Shown: positions 26,145 to 36,259 of the stretch, one piece after another
Numbering within the stretch: the stretch's first letter is position 1
Layout: each line of letters opens with the position of its first letter
The notes under the pieces: model-generated
The model's input: the letters and a program-made list of their open reading frames with translations, nothing else
Databases searched by the model: none
Told to the model about the DNA's origin: nothing
Source of the DNA: Photobacterium halotolerans DSM 18316
GTDB taxonomy: Bacteria > Pseudomonadota > Gammaproteobacteria > Enterobacterales > Vibrionaceae
Assembly: GCF_000425165.1 (NCBI RefSeq)
Contig: NZ_AULG01000012.1
Location: 62,001-126,000, forward strand
DNA: 64,000 bases
Reading direction: 5' to 3'
Position numbers and translations under genes: made by a program

Positions 26145-26723
26145 TCAGTAGTAAGAATGGTCACCACGGGCGTGTTCAGTCACGTCGCGCACACCTTTCA
26201 GCTCGCCTTCAAACTCGGCCAGCAACTGCTTTTCGATCCCTTCTTTGAGGGTCACATCCACCATGGAGCAGCCGTTACAGCCGCCGCCGAACTGCAGAAT
26301 AGCGACGCCATCTTCAGTGATTTCAGACAGGGACACATGGCCGCCGTGACCGGCAAGCTGAGGGTTGACCTGAGTCTGAATCATATAATCCACGCGCTCC
26401 ATCAATGGCGCATCGTCTGATACTTTGCGTACTTTGGCGTTGGGCGCTTTCAGTGTCAGCTGTGAACCCATTTTGTCGGTGACAAAATCAATCTCAGCGT
26501 CGGCCAGAAAGGGCAGGCTCAGCTCATCAACATAAGCCGAGAACATACCGAGCTGAATTTCGGTGTCACTGGCTTCTACGGCTTCCGGCGGGCAGTAAGA
26601 CACGCCGCACTCAGCATTTGGGGTACCCGGGTTGACCACGAAGACACGGATGTTGGTGCCTTCCGGCTGCTGGGCCAGCAGCTTAACGAAATGCTGCTGG
26701 GCATTTTCTGTAATAGTAATCAT
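26145..26723 (-). CDS. nfuA: Fe/S biogenesis protein NfuA
   Basis: A 192-residue iron-sulfur carrier that delivers [4Fe-4S] clusters to target enzymes, mainly under stress or iron limitation. The N-terminal A-type-like domain contains [21 protein letters not shown], and the C-terminal Nfu domain has the cluster ligands in [15 protein letters not shown]. The start [12 protein letters not shown] aligns with E. coli MIRISDAAQAHF; an in-frame GTG two codons upstream is less likely. It is followed on the same strand by nothing before the terminator and preceded by comF. Confidence 0.95.
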   Translation of the reverse strand: MITITENAQQHFVKLLAQQPEGTNIRVFVVNPGTPNAECGVSYCPPEAVEASDTEIQLGMFSAYVDELSLPFLADAEIDFVTDKMGSQLTLKAPNAKVRKVSDDAPLMERVDYMIQTQVNPQLAGHGGHVSLSEITEDGVAILQFGGGCNGCSMVDVTLKEGIEKQLLAEFEGELKGVRDVTEHARGDHSYY

Positions 26724-26842
26724 AGACACGACGTAATACCTGACTTAGTAAGCGTTAAACCTATTCTACTCTTTGACGATAGAACTCGCACCCCTGAATC
26801 TTGTGTGGTTTTTTTGAACAGTCCAGAACGCGCTGTCACGGG

Positions 26843-27538
26843 TCAGCGATAATGCGGTGTAAAGGCCAGACAGTAGACATCGATCCGGGCGACGTGCTGC
26901 TTTCTGAGCAGCTGAGACAACACGGACACTGTACTGCCTGTGGTCACCACATCGTCGACGATAGCCACGTGATCCGGCCACACCCTTTTGTTAAGTATAA
27001 ATGCCTGCTGGAGATTCTGCTGACGGGCTTTTCTTGACAGCTGGTGCTGCGGTCGGGCCCGTTGAATCCGGCGCAGCGTCTGATGATCGGCATCACCACC
27101 TGTGAGCTCCGCCAGTGCCTCAGCCAGCAGCGCACTTTGATTAAAGCCCCGGATGAACCGGCGCCAGGGATGCAGTGGCACAGGCAGCAGCAGCGGAGCT
27201 GGTTCTGTCATCTGCTCGGCTAACAAAGCGGCCAGTGGCTGGCTGAGCCAGAATTTACCCTGAAATTTGTATTGCTGAACCAGCCGGTTGAGCGGAAAGC
27301 CATATTCCCCGAGACGCACCAGCTGATCCCAGGGCGGCGGCTGGCGCAGGCAGTGGCCGCAATGACTGACGGGCTCGAGTGTGGTAGCCCCGCAGCGCCG
27401 GCAATAAGGCGGCCGAGGCAGGCTGGCCACGCAATGCTGACACCAGTAGTGATCACCGTCACGCAGCGGTAAACGGCACAAGGCACATCGCTGGTTTGGC
27501 CAACGAAAGATTGATCTTACAGCCACAGGGGATAACAT
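26843..27538 (-). CDS. ComF family phosphoribosyltransferase-like protein (GntX type)
   Basis: About 231 residues: an N-terminal zinc-ribbon with repeated CxxC (CALCRLPL, CQHC, CRRC, CGHCLRQPPPW) and a C-terminal PRTase-fold domain with the PRPP-binding motif VAIVDDVVTTGSTVS near residue 190. ComF proteins support DNA uptake in naturally competent species; vibrios are competent on chitin, and E. coli GntX is needed for use of DNA as food. The start may be 27538 or 27547. Divergent from bioH with a gap of about 30 bp, and upstream of nfuA as in enterics. Confidence 0.88.
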   Translation of the reverse strand: MLSPVAVRSIFRWPNQRCALCRLPLRDGDHYWCQHCVASLPRPPYCRRCGATTLEPVSHCGHCLRQPPPWDQLVRLGEYGFPLNRLVQQYKFQGKFWLSQPLAALLAEQMTEPAPLLLPVPLHPWRRFIRGFNQSALLAEALAELTGGDADHQTLRRIQRARPQHQLSRKARQQNLQQAFILNKRVWPDHVAIVDDVVTTGSTVSVLSQLLRKQHVARIDVYCLAFTPHYR

Positions 27539-27572
27539 CCTTGCCATCCGGTTTGAAGTGAAGGAAGTGTAC

Positions 27573-28397
27573 ATGACGGCATCTGTCTACTGGCAAGCAT
27601 TTGGTCAGGACCCGGCTCAGGGTTCCGATCTGGTTCTCATTCATGGCTGGGGCATGAATGGCGCCGTCTGGCAGCATCTGCTGCCGCAGCTGGAAGCACA
27701 ATACCGGGTGCATGTCGTTGACATGCCGGGCTATGGGTACAGTGCCGGTGTCAAGGCGCAGTCTGTTGAAGCCATGGCGGACGCCTTACTGGCCGGCGCG
27801 CCGGCGCGAGCGGTCTGGCTGGGCTGGTCGCTGGGCGGACTGATCGCCAAGCAGGCGGCGCTGCAGGCGCCCGAGCGGGTCAGCAAACTGATCACTGTGG
27901 CCAGTTCGCCGCGTTTTGCCGCGATGGATACCTGGCGCGGCATCAGGCCTCAGGTGCTGAGTGACTTCCGGCAACAGCTCAGTGATAATTTCAGCCTGAC
28001 GATTGAGCGCTTCATGGCGTTGCAGGCGATGGGCAGCCCGAGTGCACGGCAGGACATCCGGTTACTCAAGCAGGCCGTGCTGTCGCGTCCCCAGCCGTCA
28101 CCGGCCGCGCTGGCTGCCGGGCTGGAGATGCTGGCGGAGGTGGATTTACGCCGGCAACTGACACAGATCCAACAGCCCTGGCTGCGTCTTTATGGCCGGC
28201 TTGACGGCCTGGTGCCGGTCAAAGTGGCCAGCGACATGGACAGGCTGGCACCGCAGTCTGAGAAAGTGGTTTTCCCGCAAGCTTCCCATGCGCCTTTTAT
28301 TTCACACCCGCAGGACTTTCTGCAGTCATTACAGGTGTTTATTGAAGGTGATGCTCCGGCAGCCCTGGCGACAGAATCGACAGAAATATTAAAGTAA
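27573..28397 (+). CDS. bioH: Pimeloyl-[acyl-carrier protein] methyl ester esterase BioH
   Basis: A 274-residue alpha/beta hydrolase that frees pimeloyl-ACP for biotin synthesis. The oxyanion-hole region LIHGWGMNGAVW (about 24-35), the nucleophile elbow GWSLGG with Ser86, Asp211 in GRLDGLVPV and His239 in ASHAPFISHP make a complete catalytic triad. Length is slightly above E. coli (256) because of a C-terminal tail. ATG 27573 follows AAGGAAG. Divergent from comF, as in other gammaproteobacteria. Confidence 0.95.
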   Translation: MTASVYWQAFGQDPAQGSDLVLIHGWGMNGAVWQHLLPQLEAQYRVHVVDMPGYGYSAGVKAQSVEAMADALLAGAPARAVWLGWSLGGLIAKQAALQAPERVSKLITVASSPRFAAMDTWRGIRPQVLSDFRQQLSDNFSLTIERFMALQAMGSPSARQDIRLLKQAVLSRPQPSPAALAAGLEMLAEVDLRRQLTQIQQPWLRLYGRLDGLVPVKVASDMDRLAPQSEKVVFPQASHAPFISHPQDFLQSLQVFIEGDAPAALATESTEILK

Positions 28398-28542
28398 AAC
28401 CTTTCTTGGCCGATAATCAATGTGTAGCGGCAGAGATTTCTGCCACCTTTGCAGTTATTCATGAGGCGCACTACAGCCGTTGCTCGGGTGCGTCAGCGTA
28501 GAGCCTGTGGCTCAAAGCGTTGTCTGTAGGAGTCGCCTGAAC

Positions 28543-29007
28543 ATGATAGTGTCGCCCCTGAATGCCGGTATACCGACACTGGCGCCATCGGTAAATCCGA
28601 TGACGGAGCAGGCTGCGCGGGATAACAAGATCCGTGAAAAAGTGCGTCCGGCCAGTGCCAGTCTGCCCTCTGGCAGCGAACCTTCGCTCAAAGGTGATGA
28701 CAAACAAATGCGGCGGCCGGGCTGGGATCCCAGTGAGCATCCGGATTACGCCTCGCTGGATGCCGCCCAGCAAAAAAGCTACGGTTATCAGCAGGAATTC
28801 GAACAGCTGGTGCTGGCACTGTCGGCAGACAGCTATATGAAAGATGTCAGCGAGCTCGGCTACAGCATGCACATCCGTCTGCCAAGGGCGCTGCTCGAAG
28901 AGCTGGCCCAGATCAGCAAAATGGAACGTATCCGCAGCGTGATCCGCTATAAGTATGCCCAGGCCACAGTACCGAATCCGCCCACCGAAATGCTTAAGAT
29001 TGTCTGA
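28543..29007 (+). CDS. Conserved hypothetical protein next to bioH
   Basis: A 154-residue soluble protein with no signal or membrane segment. The N-terminal half (1-75) is Pro/Ser-rich and probably disordered, with basic RPASASLPSGSEPSLKGDD-like sequence; the C-terminal half is helical and charged (YGYQQEFEQLVLALSADSYMKD, then LPRALLEELAQISKMERI). I do not recognise a domain. GGAG at 28529-28532 supports the start; the frame continues upstream to 28480 without one. A gene of unknown function at this place beside bioH is, as I recall, common in vibrios. Confidence 0.7.
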   Translation: MIVSPLNAGIPTLAPSVNPMTEQAARDNKIREKVRPASASLPSGSEPSLKGDDKQMRRPGWDPSEHPDYASLDAAQQKSYGYQQEFEQLVLALSADSYMKDVSELGYSMHIRLPRALLEELAQISKMERIRSVIRYKYAQATVPNPPTEMLKIV

Positions 29008-29047
29008 TTGATGGTGTGTATGAGCTGAAGGCTGAGTTAAAGACAAA

Positions 29048-29070
29048 AAAGGCGGGTCAGACCCGCCTTT
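29048..29070. terminator. Bidirectional terminator between the bioH-side gene and tex
   Basis: A ten-bp stem AAAGGCGGGT / ACCCGCCTTT with loop CAG, preceded by an A tract on the left, lies between convergent genes and can serve tex on the minus strand especially well. Confidence 0.85.
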
Positions 29071-29089
29071 ATCGTTGTATGGCTGAGGA

Positions 29090-31411
29090 TTATTTCTTGG
29101 CTTTGGCAAACGCCGCGGCAAAGGCGCCGCCCATGGCGCTGTTGTCCGGCTGGCTGTCACGCTGCTGACGCGGTGCCCGGCGTGCTTGTTCACCCTGACG
29201 CTGGCCACCCTGCGGTTTGTGGCTCGCTTCCTGGCCCGGTTCATCGTTCAGACGCATCGACAGGGCAATACGCTTGCGTGGCAAGTCCACTTCCATCACT
29301 TTGACTTTCACCACATCGCCGGCTTTGACCACTTCGCGCGGATCGGAGATGAACTTGTCCGACAGCGCCGAAATGTGGACCAGACCGTCCTGATGCACAC
29401 CGATATCGACAAAGGCCCCGAAGTTGGTCACATTGGTGATCACCCCTTCCAATACCATGCCCGGAATCAGATCTTTCACTTCGTGAATGCCTTCGGCGAA
29501 GGTGGCGGTCTTGAACTCAGGGCGCGGATCGCGGCCCGGTTTGTCCAGCTCGCGGATGATATCAGTGACGGTCGGCAGGCCGACGTCGTCTGTGGTGTAG
29601 TCGGCTGCTTTCAGACCGCGCAGGAACTCGCTGTTGCCAATCAGGGCATCGAGCGGCTTGCCGTTTTTCGCCGCGATGGCCTTGACCACGTCGTAAGACT
29701 CAGGGTGGACGGCGGACGCATCCAGCGGGTTCTTGCCGTTCATGATCCGCAGGAAACCGGCGCACTGCTCAAAGGCTTTGGGGCCCAGACGCGACACTTT
29801 CTTCAGTGTGGTGCGGGCCTCAAAGCGGCCGTGCTCGTCACGATATGCCACGATATTGCTGGCAATCGCCGGCGACAGACCGGCCACGCGGGTCAGCAGG
29901 GCCGGCGAGGCGGTGTTGACATCGACACCGACGGCGTTAACACAGTCTTCCACCACCGCGTCCAGACGCTTAGCCAGATTGCTCTGGCTGACATCATGCT
30001 GGTACTGGCCGACACCGATGGATTTGGGATCGATTTTCACCAGTTCGGCCAGCGGATCCTGCAGACGACGTCCGATGGAAACCGCGCCGCGCAGCGACAC
30101 ATCCAGATTCGGGAACTCGTTGGCGGCCAGCTCAGAGGCCGAGTACACCGAGGCTCCGGCTTCACTGACCATCACGCTCTGAATTTTCAGATTGCTGTCT
30201 TTGAGCAGCTGTGCCACGAAACTGTCGGTTTCACGTGAAGCAGTACCGTTACCGATCGCAATCAGATCGACATTGTGCTTTTTCAGCAGTGCCAGCACAG
30301 TGGCGGCGGACTGGGCCACCTGCTTCTGCGGCTGGTGCGGATAAATGGTGGCGGTATCCACCAGTTTACCTGTGGCATCAATCACGGCCACCTTACAGCC
30401 GGTACGCAGGCCCGGATCGAGTGCCAGCGTGGTGCGCGGGCCGGCAGGGGCCGCCATCAGCAGATCGTGCAGGTTGTCGGCGAACACCTGCATCGCACCG
30501 TCTTCGGCTTTTTCGCGCAGTGCCGCCATCAGTTCGGTTTCCATGTGCATCAGAATCTTGATGCGCCATGCCCAGCTGATCACCTGCTTACGCCAGCTGT
30601 CCGCCGGTTTGGTGCCCAGGTTCACACCATAGTGATCGGCAATGATGACTTCACAGTAAGAGCCGCGCACGCCGTCTTCCTGATTGGGATCCGCATTGAG
30701 CGCCAGTTGCAGCACCCCTTCGTTGCGGCCGCGGAACATCGCCAGCGCACGGTGTGACGGCACCTGGGTCAGTTTTTCATTGTGCTCGAAGTAGTCTTTG
30801 AACTTGGCACCTTCCTGCTCTTTGCCTTCCACCACGCGGGCGGTCAGCTCGGCATTGCTTTGCAGGTGGCGGCGGATTTTATCCAGCAGCGCCGCGTCTT
30901 CGGCAAAACGCTCCATTAAAATTGCGCGGGCACCGTCCAGGGCCGCTTTGCTATCGGCGACACCTTTGTCGGCAGACACATAGCTGGCAGCAGCGGCGTC
31001 CGGATCGTTGTCCGGTTGTGACCACAGCAGATCGGCCAGCGGCTCCAGACCGGCTTCAATCGCAATCTGGCCCTTGGTGCGGCGCTTGGGTTTGTACGGC
31101 AGGTACAAGTCTTCCAGCCGGGTTTTGCTGTCGGCCGACAGAATCTCGGCTTTTAGCTCCGGCGTCAGCTTGTCCTGCTCGGCAATGGATTTGAGGATCA
31201 CCTGACGGCGGTCTTCCAGTTCACGCAGGTAGCCCAGGCGGGACTCCAGATTACGCAGCTGGGTATCGTCCAGCCCGTCGGTCACTTCTTTACGGTAACG
31301 GGCAATAAAGGGGACGGTGTTACCGTCATCGAGTAGCGCCACGGCTGCGGCAACCTGCTGCGTTTTGACGTTCAGTTCAGACGCAATCAGGTGATGGATA
31401 CTCGTGGTCAT
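29090..31411 (-). CDS. tex: Transcription accessory RNA-binding protein Tex
   Basis: A 773-residue protein of the Tex/YhgF family, equal in length to E. coli YhgF. In order: helical N-terminal domain (1-200), YqgF RNase H-like domain (about 330-430, [20 protein letters not shown]), helix-hairpin-helix motifs (about 495-560, [19 protein letters not shown]) and an S1 RNA-binding domain (about 650-720, [21 protein letters not shown]). The tail is Gln/Arg-rich and low in complexity. The start at 31411 has AAAGGA upstream; the longer frame to 31459 lacks one. Divergent from greB. Confidence 0.95.
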   Translation of the reverse strand: MTTSIHHLIASELNVKTQQVAAAVALLDDGNTVPFIARYRKEVTDGLDDTQLRNLESRLGYLRELEDRRQVILKSIAEQDKLTPELKAEILSADSKTRLEDLYLPYKPKRRTKGQIAIEAGLEPLADLLWSQPDNDPDAAAASYVSADKGVADSKAALDGARAILMERFAEDAALLDKIRRHLQSNAELTARVVEGKEQEGAKFKDYFEHNEKLTQVPSHRALAMFRGRNEGVLQLALNADPNQEDGVRGSYCEVIIADHYGVNLGTKPADSWRKQVISWAWRIKILMHMETELMAALREKAEDGAMQVFADNLHDLLMAAPAGPRTTLALDPGLRTGCKVAVIDATGKLVDTATIYPHQPQKQVAQSAATVLALLKKHNVDLIAIGNGTASRETDSFVAQLLKDSNLKIQSVMVSEAGASVYSASELAANEFPNLDVSLRGAVSIGRRLQDPLAELVKIDPKSIGVGQYQHDVSQSNLAKRLDAVVEDCVNAVGVDVNTASPALLTRVAGLSPAIASNIVAYRDEHGRFEARTTLKKVSRLGPKAFEQCAGFLRIMNGKNPLDASAVHPESYDVVKAIAAKNGKPLDALIGNSEFLRGLKAADYTTDDVGLPTVTDIIRELDKPGRDPRPEFKTATFAEGIHEVKDLIPGMVLEGVITNVTNFGAFVDIGVHQDGLVHISALSDKFISDPREVVKAGDVVKVKVMEVDLPRKRIALSMRLNDEPGQEASHKPQGGQRQGEQARRAPRQQRDSQPDNSAMGGAFAAAFAKAKK

Positions 31412-31584
31412 AGAATTCCTTTGGCTACAGTTTGTCTCAGGCCGACCATCTAACCACAATTCCGCCTGGTCGTCAGCGTTCTTGCACCGGCAAAATGTCA
31501 GGAGTTTGCCAGCCGTGCGGACAGGTGTGATCTTGGTGCCGTCCGGTGTCTGCGAACGGCTCGCCGTCTGGCCTCACAACATCG

Positions 31585-31590
31585 TATAAT
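31585..31590 (+). promoter_or_regulatory. Likely -10 hexamer for greB
   Basis: A consensus TATAAT lies 33 bp before the greB ATG. No good -35 was found at 16-18 bp, so the promoter may be activator-dependent or the match may be chance. Confidence 0.4.
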
Positions 31591-31622
31591 CAAGCCATTA
31601 CCAGCAAGCAGAGACAGACGCA

Positions 31623-32099
31623 ATGAGAACCCCTTTGATCACCCGGGAAGGGTATAACCGGCTCAAGCAGGAGCTGGATTTTCTGTGGCAGGAAGAGCGG
31701 CCGGAAGTGACCAGGAAAGTGACCTGGGCGGCCAGTCTGGGCGATCGCTCGGAGAATGCCGATTATCAGTACAACAAAAAGCGTCTGCGTGAAATTGACC
31801 GCCGGGTGCGTTACCTGCGCAAAACGTTAGAGAAAGTGAAAATTGTCGACTATTCCCCGGTGCAGGAAGGCAAGGTGTTTTTCGGTGCCTGGGTCGAGGT
31901 GGAAAACGAAGCCGGTGACAGCAAAAAGTTCCGCATTGTCGGCTATGACGAGATTTTCGGCCGCAGGGATTACATTTCTATCGATTCGCCGATGGCGCGG
32001 GCGCTGCTGAAAAAAGAAGTGGATGATGAAGTGGTGGTACGCACGCCAGAGGGTGATAAAGTCTGGTTCATCAATACGATAACTTACGTAACAGACTAA
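31623..32099 (+). CDS. greB: Transcription elongation factor GreB
   Basis: A 158-residue cleavage factor that rescues backtracked RNA polymerase. The N-terminal coiled coil includes LGDRSENADYQYNKKRLREIDRRVRYL with the tip acidic residues (SENADY), and the C-terminal FKBP-like domain holds VGYDEIFGRRDYISIDSPMARALL. Length equals E. coli GreB (158). It lies in the conserved tex-greB-ompR-envZ order. Confidence 0.96.
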   Translation: MRTPLITREGYNRLKQELDFLWQEERPEVTRKVTWAASLGDRSENADYQYNKKRLREIDRRVRYLRKTLEKVKIVDYSPVQEGKVFFGAWVEVENEAGDSKKFRIVGYDEIFGRRDYISIDSPMARALLKKEVDDEVVVRTPEGDKVWFINTITYVTD

Positions 32100-32241
32100 G
32101 ATCTAAAGGCATGCCGGGGTGGCGACACACTCGGTAACAATTTCACGGCGATCATTTGCTCACTGTGTCAGTCACAACAGGCAGCGGTCGCGTAAAATAG
32201 CAGCTCGGCGACATCCAGAGTTCGAAGCATAAGGTGGAACG

Positions 32242-32961
32242 ATGCAAGACAATTTCAAGATTTTAGTGGTTGATGACGACATGCGCCTGCGCGCCTTGCT
32301 GGAGCGTTACCTGTCTGAGCAGGGTTTCCAGGTGCGCAGTGTGGCCAATGGCGAGCAAATGGACCGCCTGCTGGCTCGTGAAAATTTCCACCTGATGGTA
32401 TTGGATCTGATGTTGCCGGGCGAAGATGGCCTGTCGATTTGCCGTCGTCTGCGCAATGCCAACAACATGCTGCCGATCCTGATGCTGACGGCCAAGGGCG
32501 ATGAAGTAGACCGGATTGTCGGCCTGGAGGTCGGTGCCGACGATTACCTGCCCAAGCCGTTTAACCCGCGCGAGCTGCTGGCCCGTATCCGGGCGGTCTT
32601 GCGCCGCCAGACGGTCGAAGCACCTGGCGCGCCGAGTGTGGAAGGTAAGATCATCACCTTTGGTGAGTTCCGCCTCAATCTGGGCACCCGGGAAATGTTC
32701 CGCGGAGAGGAAGCCATGCCGCTGACCTCCGGTGAATTTGCGGTGCTCAAAGCCCTGGTGACCAACGCCCGCGAGCCGATGTCGCGCGATAAGCTGATGA
32801 ACATGGCCCGCGGCCGCGAATACTCGGCGATGGAGCGTTCGATTGACGTACAGATCTCGCGTCTTCGCCGCATGATTGAAGAAGATCCGAGCCGTCCGCG
32901 TTATATTCAGACCGTTTGGGGGCTGGGTTACGTGTTTGTCCCAGACGGCAGCGAGGCATAA
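32242..32961 (+). CDS. ompR: Osmoregulatory response regulator OmpR
   Basis: A 239-residue response regulator, the same length as E. coli OmpR. The receiver domain (1-125) has acidic residues DDD at 12-14, phospho-acceptor Asp55 in VLDLMLPGEDG and Lys in LPKPFNPRELLARIR. The C-terminal winged helix (about 140-235) ends in SRLRRMIEEDPSRPRYIQTVWGLGYVF. It controls outer-membrane porin and stress genes. The envZ gene starts 3 bp after its stop, so they are co-expressed. Confidence 0.97.
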   Translation: MQDNFKILVVDDDMRLRALLERYLSEQGFQVRSVANGEQMDRLLARENFHLMVLDLMLPGEDGLSICRRLRNANNMLPILMLTAKGDEVDRIVGLEVGADDYLPKPFNPRELLARIRAVLRRQTVEAPGAPSVEGKIITFGEFRLNLGTREMFRGEEAMPLTSGEFAVLKALVTNAREPMSRDKLMNMARGREYSAMERSIDVQISRLRRMIEEDPSRPRYIQTVWGLGYVFVPDGSEA

Positions 32962-32964
32962 GTC

Positions 32965-34329
32965 ATGCCGATGCGCCTGTCGCCGCGCTCGACCTTTACC
33001 CGCACCCTGATCCTGCTGGCTGGCTTACTGATAGCCAGCCAGATTTTTTCCTATCTGGCGGTGCTGAATTACGCACTGCTACCGAGTCTGCAGCAGTTCA
33101 ACCGCATCATGGCTTATGAAGTCAAACTGATGCTCAAAGAAGACGTGGAACTGGCCGACGGCCACAAGTTTCATCTCGATACCCCGCTGCGCCGGCAACT
33201 GCTGGAGCAGCTCGGGGTTACGCTTCACGCCGACGACAGTCCGGAATCGGCTGAATTCAGGGAAGCGACCCGCATTGATTACCTCAGTGAGGAAATGACC
33301 CGAGAGCTGAACACACCGACGGAAGTGCGTCTGGTCTTAGGGACAGACAGCTATGTGCTGTGGCTCGACTGCGACGCCATGCCGGGTTACCTGATGCGGG
33401 TGCCGCTGTCCGAATTGCAGGAAGAAGATTTTGCCCCGCTGTTTGGTTACAGCCTGTTTATTGCTGTGATGGTGATCGCCGGGGGCTGGATGTTTATCCG
33501 GATTCAGAACCGTCCTCTGGTGGCACTGGAGCAGGCGGCACTGGAGGTAGCCAAAGGCGGCTCGCCGCCACATCTGGATGTGCAGGGAGCCTCGGAGATC
33601 CGGGCGGTGACCAAAGCCTTTAACCGCATGGGCGAGGGGATTAAACAGCTCGAAGATGACCGGGCATTGCTGCTGGCCGGTGTCAGCCATGATTTGCGCA
33701 CGCCGCTGACCCGTATCCGCCTGGCGACCGAAATGATGTCGCCCGAAGATGCCTATCTGGCTGAAAGCATGATAAAGGACACCGAGGAGTGTAATGCCAT
33801 TATCAGCCAGTTTATGGAGTACCTGAAATCCACCCAGCTGCTGGAGCAGGAACTGCTCGATCTGAATATACTGCTTGAAGATGTGGCAGAAGCAGAAGGG
33901 GGCATTGAGCGCGGGATTGAACAGTCGCTGGGTACCATTAACGGCAAAGTGTATGCCAACGGGGTGGCCATTAAGCGGCTGATCAGCAACCTGCTGGTGA
34001 ATGCGCTTCGCTACGGTCACGGTTGGGTGCGGGTCACCAGCGGCATGACGGCCGATCGCCAGATGGCCTGGTTCTGTGTTGAGGATGATGGCCCGGGCAT
34101 TGAGCCGGATCAGGTGGCCAGAATGATGCAGCCGCTGACCCGCGGCGACAGTGCCCGCGGCAGTGATGCAGAAGGCACCGGCCTGGGACTGGCTATCGTC
34201 AAGCGTATTGTGGATCAGCACCAGGGCGACATTCAGTTCAGTAACCGCAGTGCCGGTGGCTTGAAAGTGCAGATCAGCCTGCCGGTGCGGACAGTCAAAC
34301 ACAATGGCAAGCGGAGTGCGAAATCTTAA
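32965..34329 (+). CDS. envZ: Osmosensor histidine kinase EnvZ
   Basis: A 454-residue inner-membrane kinase/phosphatase for OmpR. Two membrane segments (about 14-34 and 158-178) flank a periplasmic domain; a HAMP domain follows ([18 protein letters not shown]), then the DHp helix with His242 in [16 protein letters not shown] (His243 in E. coli), and the ATPase domain with [22 protein letters not shown] and [12 protein letters not shown]. Last gene of the ompB operon. The hairpin repeat array begins 13 bp after its stop and may serve as its transcript end. Confidence 0.96.
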   Translation: MPMRLSPRSTFTRTLILLAGLLIASQIFSYLAVLNYALLPSLQQFNRIMAYEVKLMLKEDVELADGHKFHLDTPLRRQLLEQLGVTLHADDSPESAEFREATRIDYLSEEMTRELNTPTEVRLVLGTDSYVLWLDCDAMPGYLMRVPLSELQEEDFAPLFGYSLFIAVMVIAGGWMFIRIQNRPLVALEQAALEVAKGGSPPHLDVQGASEIRAVTKAFNRMGEGIKQLEDDRALLLAGVSHDLRTPLTRIRLATEMMSPEDAYLAESMIKDTEECNAIISQFMEYLKSTQLLEQELLDLNILLEDVAEAEGGIERGIEQSLGTINGKVYANGVAIKRLISNLLVNALRYGHGWVRVTSGMTADRQMAWFCVEDDGPGIEPDQVARMMQPLTRGDSARGSDAEGTGLGLAIVKRIVDQHQGDIQFSNRSAGGLKVQISLPVRTVKHNGKRSAKS

Positions 34330-34342
34330 GCTCTTATCCCCT

Positions 34343-34670
34343 GTAACCCCCTCCATCCTTCCCCCTTGAAAAGGGGGAGGCTCATATTGAACGAGCTGAA
34401 ACCACGAATATTCCCTCCCCTTGGCAAGGGGAGGGTGAGGGTGGGGTTCGAGAAATGTGCGCAGGTTGGGCATTTGTGCCCGGTAACCCCCTCCTAGCCA
34501 CCCCCTTGAAAAGGGGGAGGGATCATATTGAACGAGCTGAAACCACGACTCTTCCCTCCCCTTGGCAAGGGGAGGGTTAGGGTGGGGTTCGTGAAATGTG
34601 CACAGGTTTGGCATTTGTGCCAGGTAACCCCCTCCTGACCTCCCCCTGAAAAGGGGGGGAGGGGTCATAC
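34343..34670. repeat. Tandem 140-bp GC-rich hairpin repeat (2.3 copies)
   Basis: Units begin with GTAACCCCCTCC at 34343, 34483 and 34624, giving periods of 140 and 141 bp and a truncated third copy. Each full unit has two strong hairpins: CCCCCTT-GAA-AAGGGGG (34361-34377; 34501-34517) and a ten-bp stem CCCTCCCCTT / AAGGGGAGGG with loop GGC (34413-34435; 34554-34576), joined by a conserved linker containing AACGAGCTGAAACCACGA. It fills the space between convergent envZ and xanP. It looks like an intergenic palindromic repeat family, not a gene; transcription ending there is inference. Confidence 0.9.
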
Positions 34671-34674
34671 AGAA

Positions 34675-36048
34675 TCAGGCTTTCTTCTCTTCAGGCAGGA
34701 TCAGGTTGAGCAAAATCGCCGTCAGGCCACCGGCCGCCATGCCGGAGGACAAAATACTCTTCACAATATCCGGCATGAACTGAAGAATTTCCGGTTTTTG
34801 TGCAATCCCCAGCCCCATAGAGAACGACAGCGCCATGATCAGAATGGCGCGGCGATCCAGCTCACAGCGGGAGATAATCCGCACCCCGGAAGCGGCGATG
34901 GTGCCGAACATCACAATGGTGGCGCCGCCCAGCACAGGTTCCGGGATCAGCTGTACCAGACTGGCCACGGCCGGAAACAGCCCGAGCAGCACCAGCATGC
35001 CCGCGACAAAATAGCCGATGTAGCGGCTGGCCACGCCGGTCAGCTGGATAATGCCGTTGTTCTGGCTGAAGGTGGAATTCGGAAAGCTGTTGAGTACCGC
35101 TGCCAGTGCCGAGTTGATGCCGTCAGCCAGCACACCGCCTTTGATGCGCTTCATGTAAACTGGGCCGCTGACGGGCTGTTCAGAGGTTTCTGAGGTGGCC
35201 GTGATATCGCCAATGGCTTCCAGCGAAGTAATGGCAAAGACGATCACCAGCGGGATCAGTAAAGACCAGTCAAACCCGAGGCCGTACTGCATAGGTACAG
35301 GGATCGCAATCAGACTGGTTTCCGCGAGCTGGCTGCTGTCTATCATGCCCATGCCCCAGGCTGTGAGTGTGCCGGCGGCCATGGCAATCACAATCGACGA
35401 GACACGCAGATACGGGTTTTTCATCCGGTTGAGCAGCACGATCAGCCCCAGCACTATGCCGGCCAGCAGGAGCGTGTCCAGGCTGCCGAAGCTGCCGTTT
35501 TCAATCGCCGCATAGCCGCCGCCAATGGAAGTCAGGCCGATCTGGATCAGCGTCAGGCCAATCAGAGTGACCACAATGCCGGACACCAAGGGCGTGATGA
35601 TGCGGCGGGTGTGCTGCAAAATACGCGAAATAGCCACTTCAGTAAGAGAAGCGGCGAGAATCGTGCCGAAAATCGCCGCCATCATGGTCGGGACGTCGGC
35701 CCCGCCGGCTTTCATCGCCAGCCCGGCCCCTATGATAGGACCAAGAAAGTTGAAGCTGGTGCCCTGAATCGACAGCAGACCGGAGCCGACCGGGCCTATG
35801 GTGCGGATCTGAATGAAGGAGGCAACCCCGGAAGCCAGCAGCGACATACTGACGATGGTATTGGTATCGCTGGCGGGCAGGCCCAGTGCCTGACAGATAA
35901 TCAGCGACGGCGTAATCACGGCCACGAACATCGCCAGCAAATGCTGCACAGCCGCAAACAGGGTTTGTGGCAAAGGCGGTCTGTCATCGAGTCGGTAGAT
36001 CAAATCGGATGAACGCGGTGGCGTTATTTCTTGGTGCTGGCCAGTCAT
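34675..36048 (-). CDS. xanP: Xanthine:H+ symporter XanP (NCS2 family)
   Basis: A 457-residue permease with about 14 membrane segments. Strong likeness to E. coli XanP is visible: [19 protein letters not shown] at the N-terminus, [50 protein letters not shown] with the substrate-binding Glu, and [17 protein letters not shown]-like sequence (here NGIIQLTG) in the second re-entrant region. It imports xanthine. Divergent in spacing from recG but on the same strand; a PurR-like box lies about 120 bp upstream, matching a purine role. Confidence 0.92.
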   Translation of the reverse strand: MTGQHQEITPPRSSDLIYRLDDRPPLPQTLFAAVQHLLAMFVAVITPSLIICQALGLPASDTNTIVSMSLLASGVASFIQIRTIGPVGSGLLSIQGTSFNFLGPIIGAGLAMKAGGADVPTMMAAIFGTILAASLTEVAISRILQHTRRIITPLVSGIVVTLIGLTLIQIGLTSIGGGYAAIENGSFGSLDTLLLAGIVLGLIVLLNRMKNPYLRVSSIVIAMAAGTLTAWGMGMIDSSQLAETSLIAIPVPMQYGLGFDWSLLIPLVIVFAITSLEAIGDITATSETSEQPVSGPVYMKRIKGGVLADGINSALAAVLNSFPNSTFSQNNGIIQLTGVASRYIGYFVAGMLVLLGLFPAVASLVQLIPEPVLGGATIVMFGTIAASGVRIISRCELDRRAILIMALSFSMGLGIAQKPEILQFMPDIVKSILSSGMAAGGLTAILLNLILPEEKKA

Positions 36049-36163
36049 GATGCTTCCTTATGTGCGTCGACAGGACGGCTTCAGACTGCGAGGGGACAGA
36101 CGCTGAAGCCGACAATGACCTATGGGTCAAAAGTGGCCACTATTCTAATGAGGTTGTTCTTTT

Positions 36164-36179
36164 TAGCAAACGTTTGCGC
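36164..36179 (-). promoter_or_regulatory. PurR-like operator upstream of xanP
   Basis: TAGCAAACGTTTGCGC agrees with the 16-bp PurR consensus at 13 positions, including the whole central GCAAACGTTTGC palindrome. It lies 116 bp upstream of the xanP start. Other LacI-family proteins bind similar sites, so PurR is the best but not the only candidate. Confidence 0.7.
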
Positions 36180-36259
36180 AATTAAATTGACGGTAAAATA
36201 GCGACTAAAAGCAGAAAATTGTCATACTTTGTCGTTATCAGCCAACAGAAGACAGGCGA

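Noticed and set aside
28471-29244. 257-residue minus-strand frame opposite the bioH-side hypothetical
   Set aside because: Low-complexity composition, no ribosome site, crosses the tex end and the bidirectional terminator; the plus-strand gene is better supported.
33337-34668. 443-residue open frame on the minus strand, across the repeat and envZ
   Set aside because: It is the complement of envZ plus the hairpin repeat; the Pro-rich, repeated start (PPLAKGRE pattern) comes from translating the repeat units.
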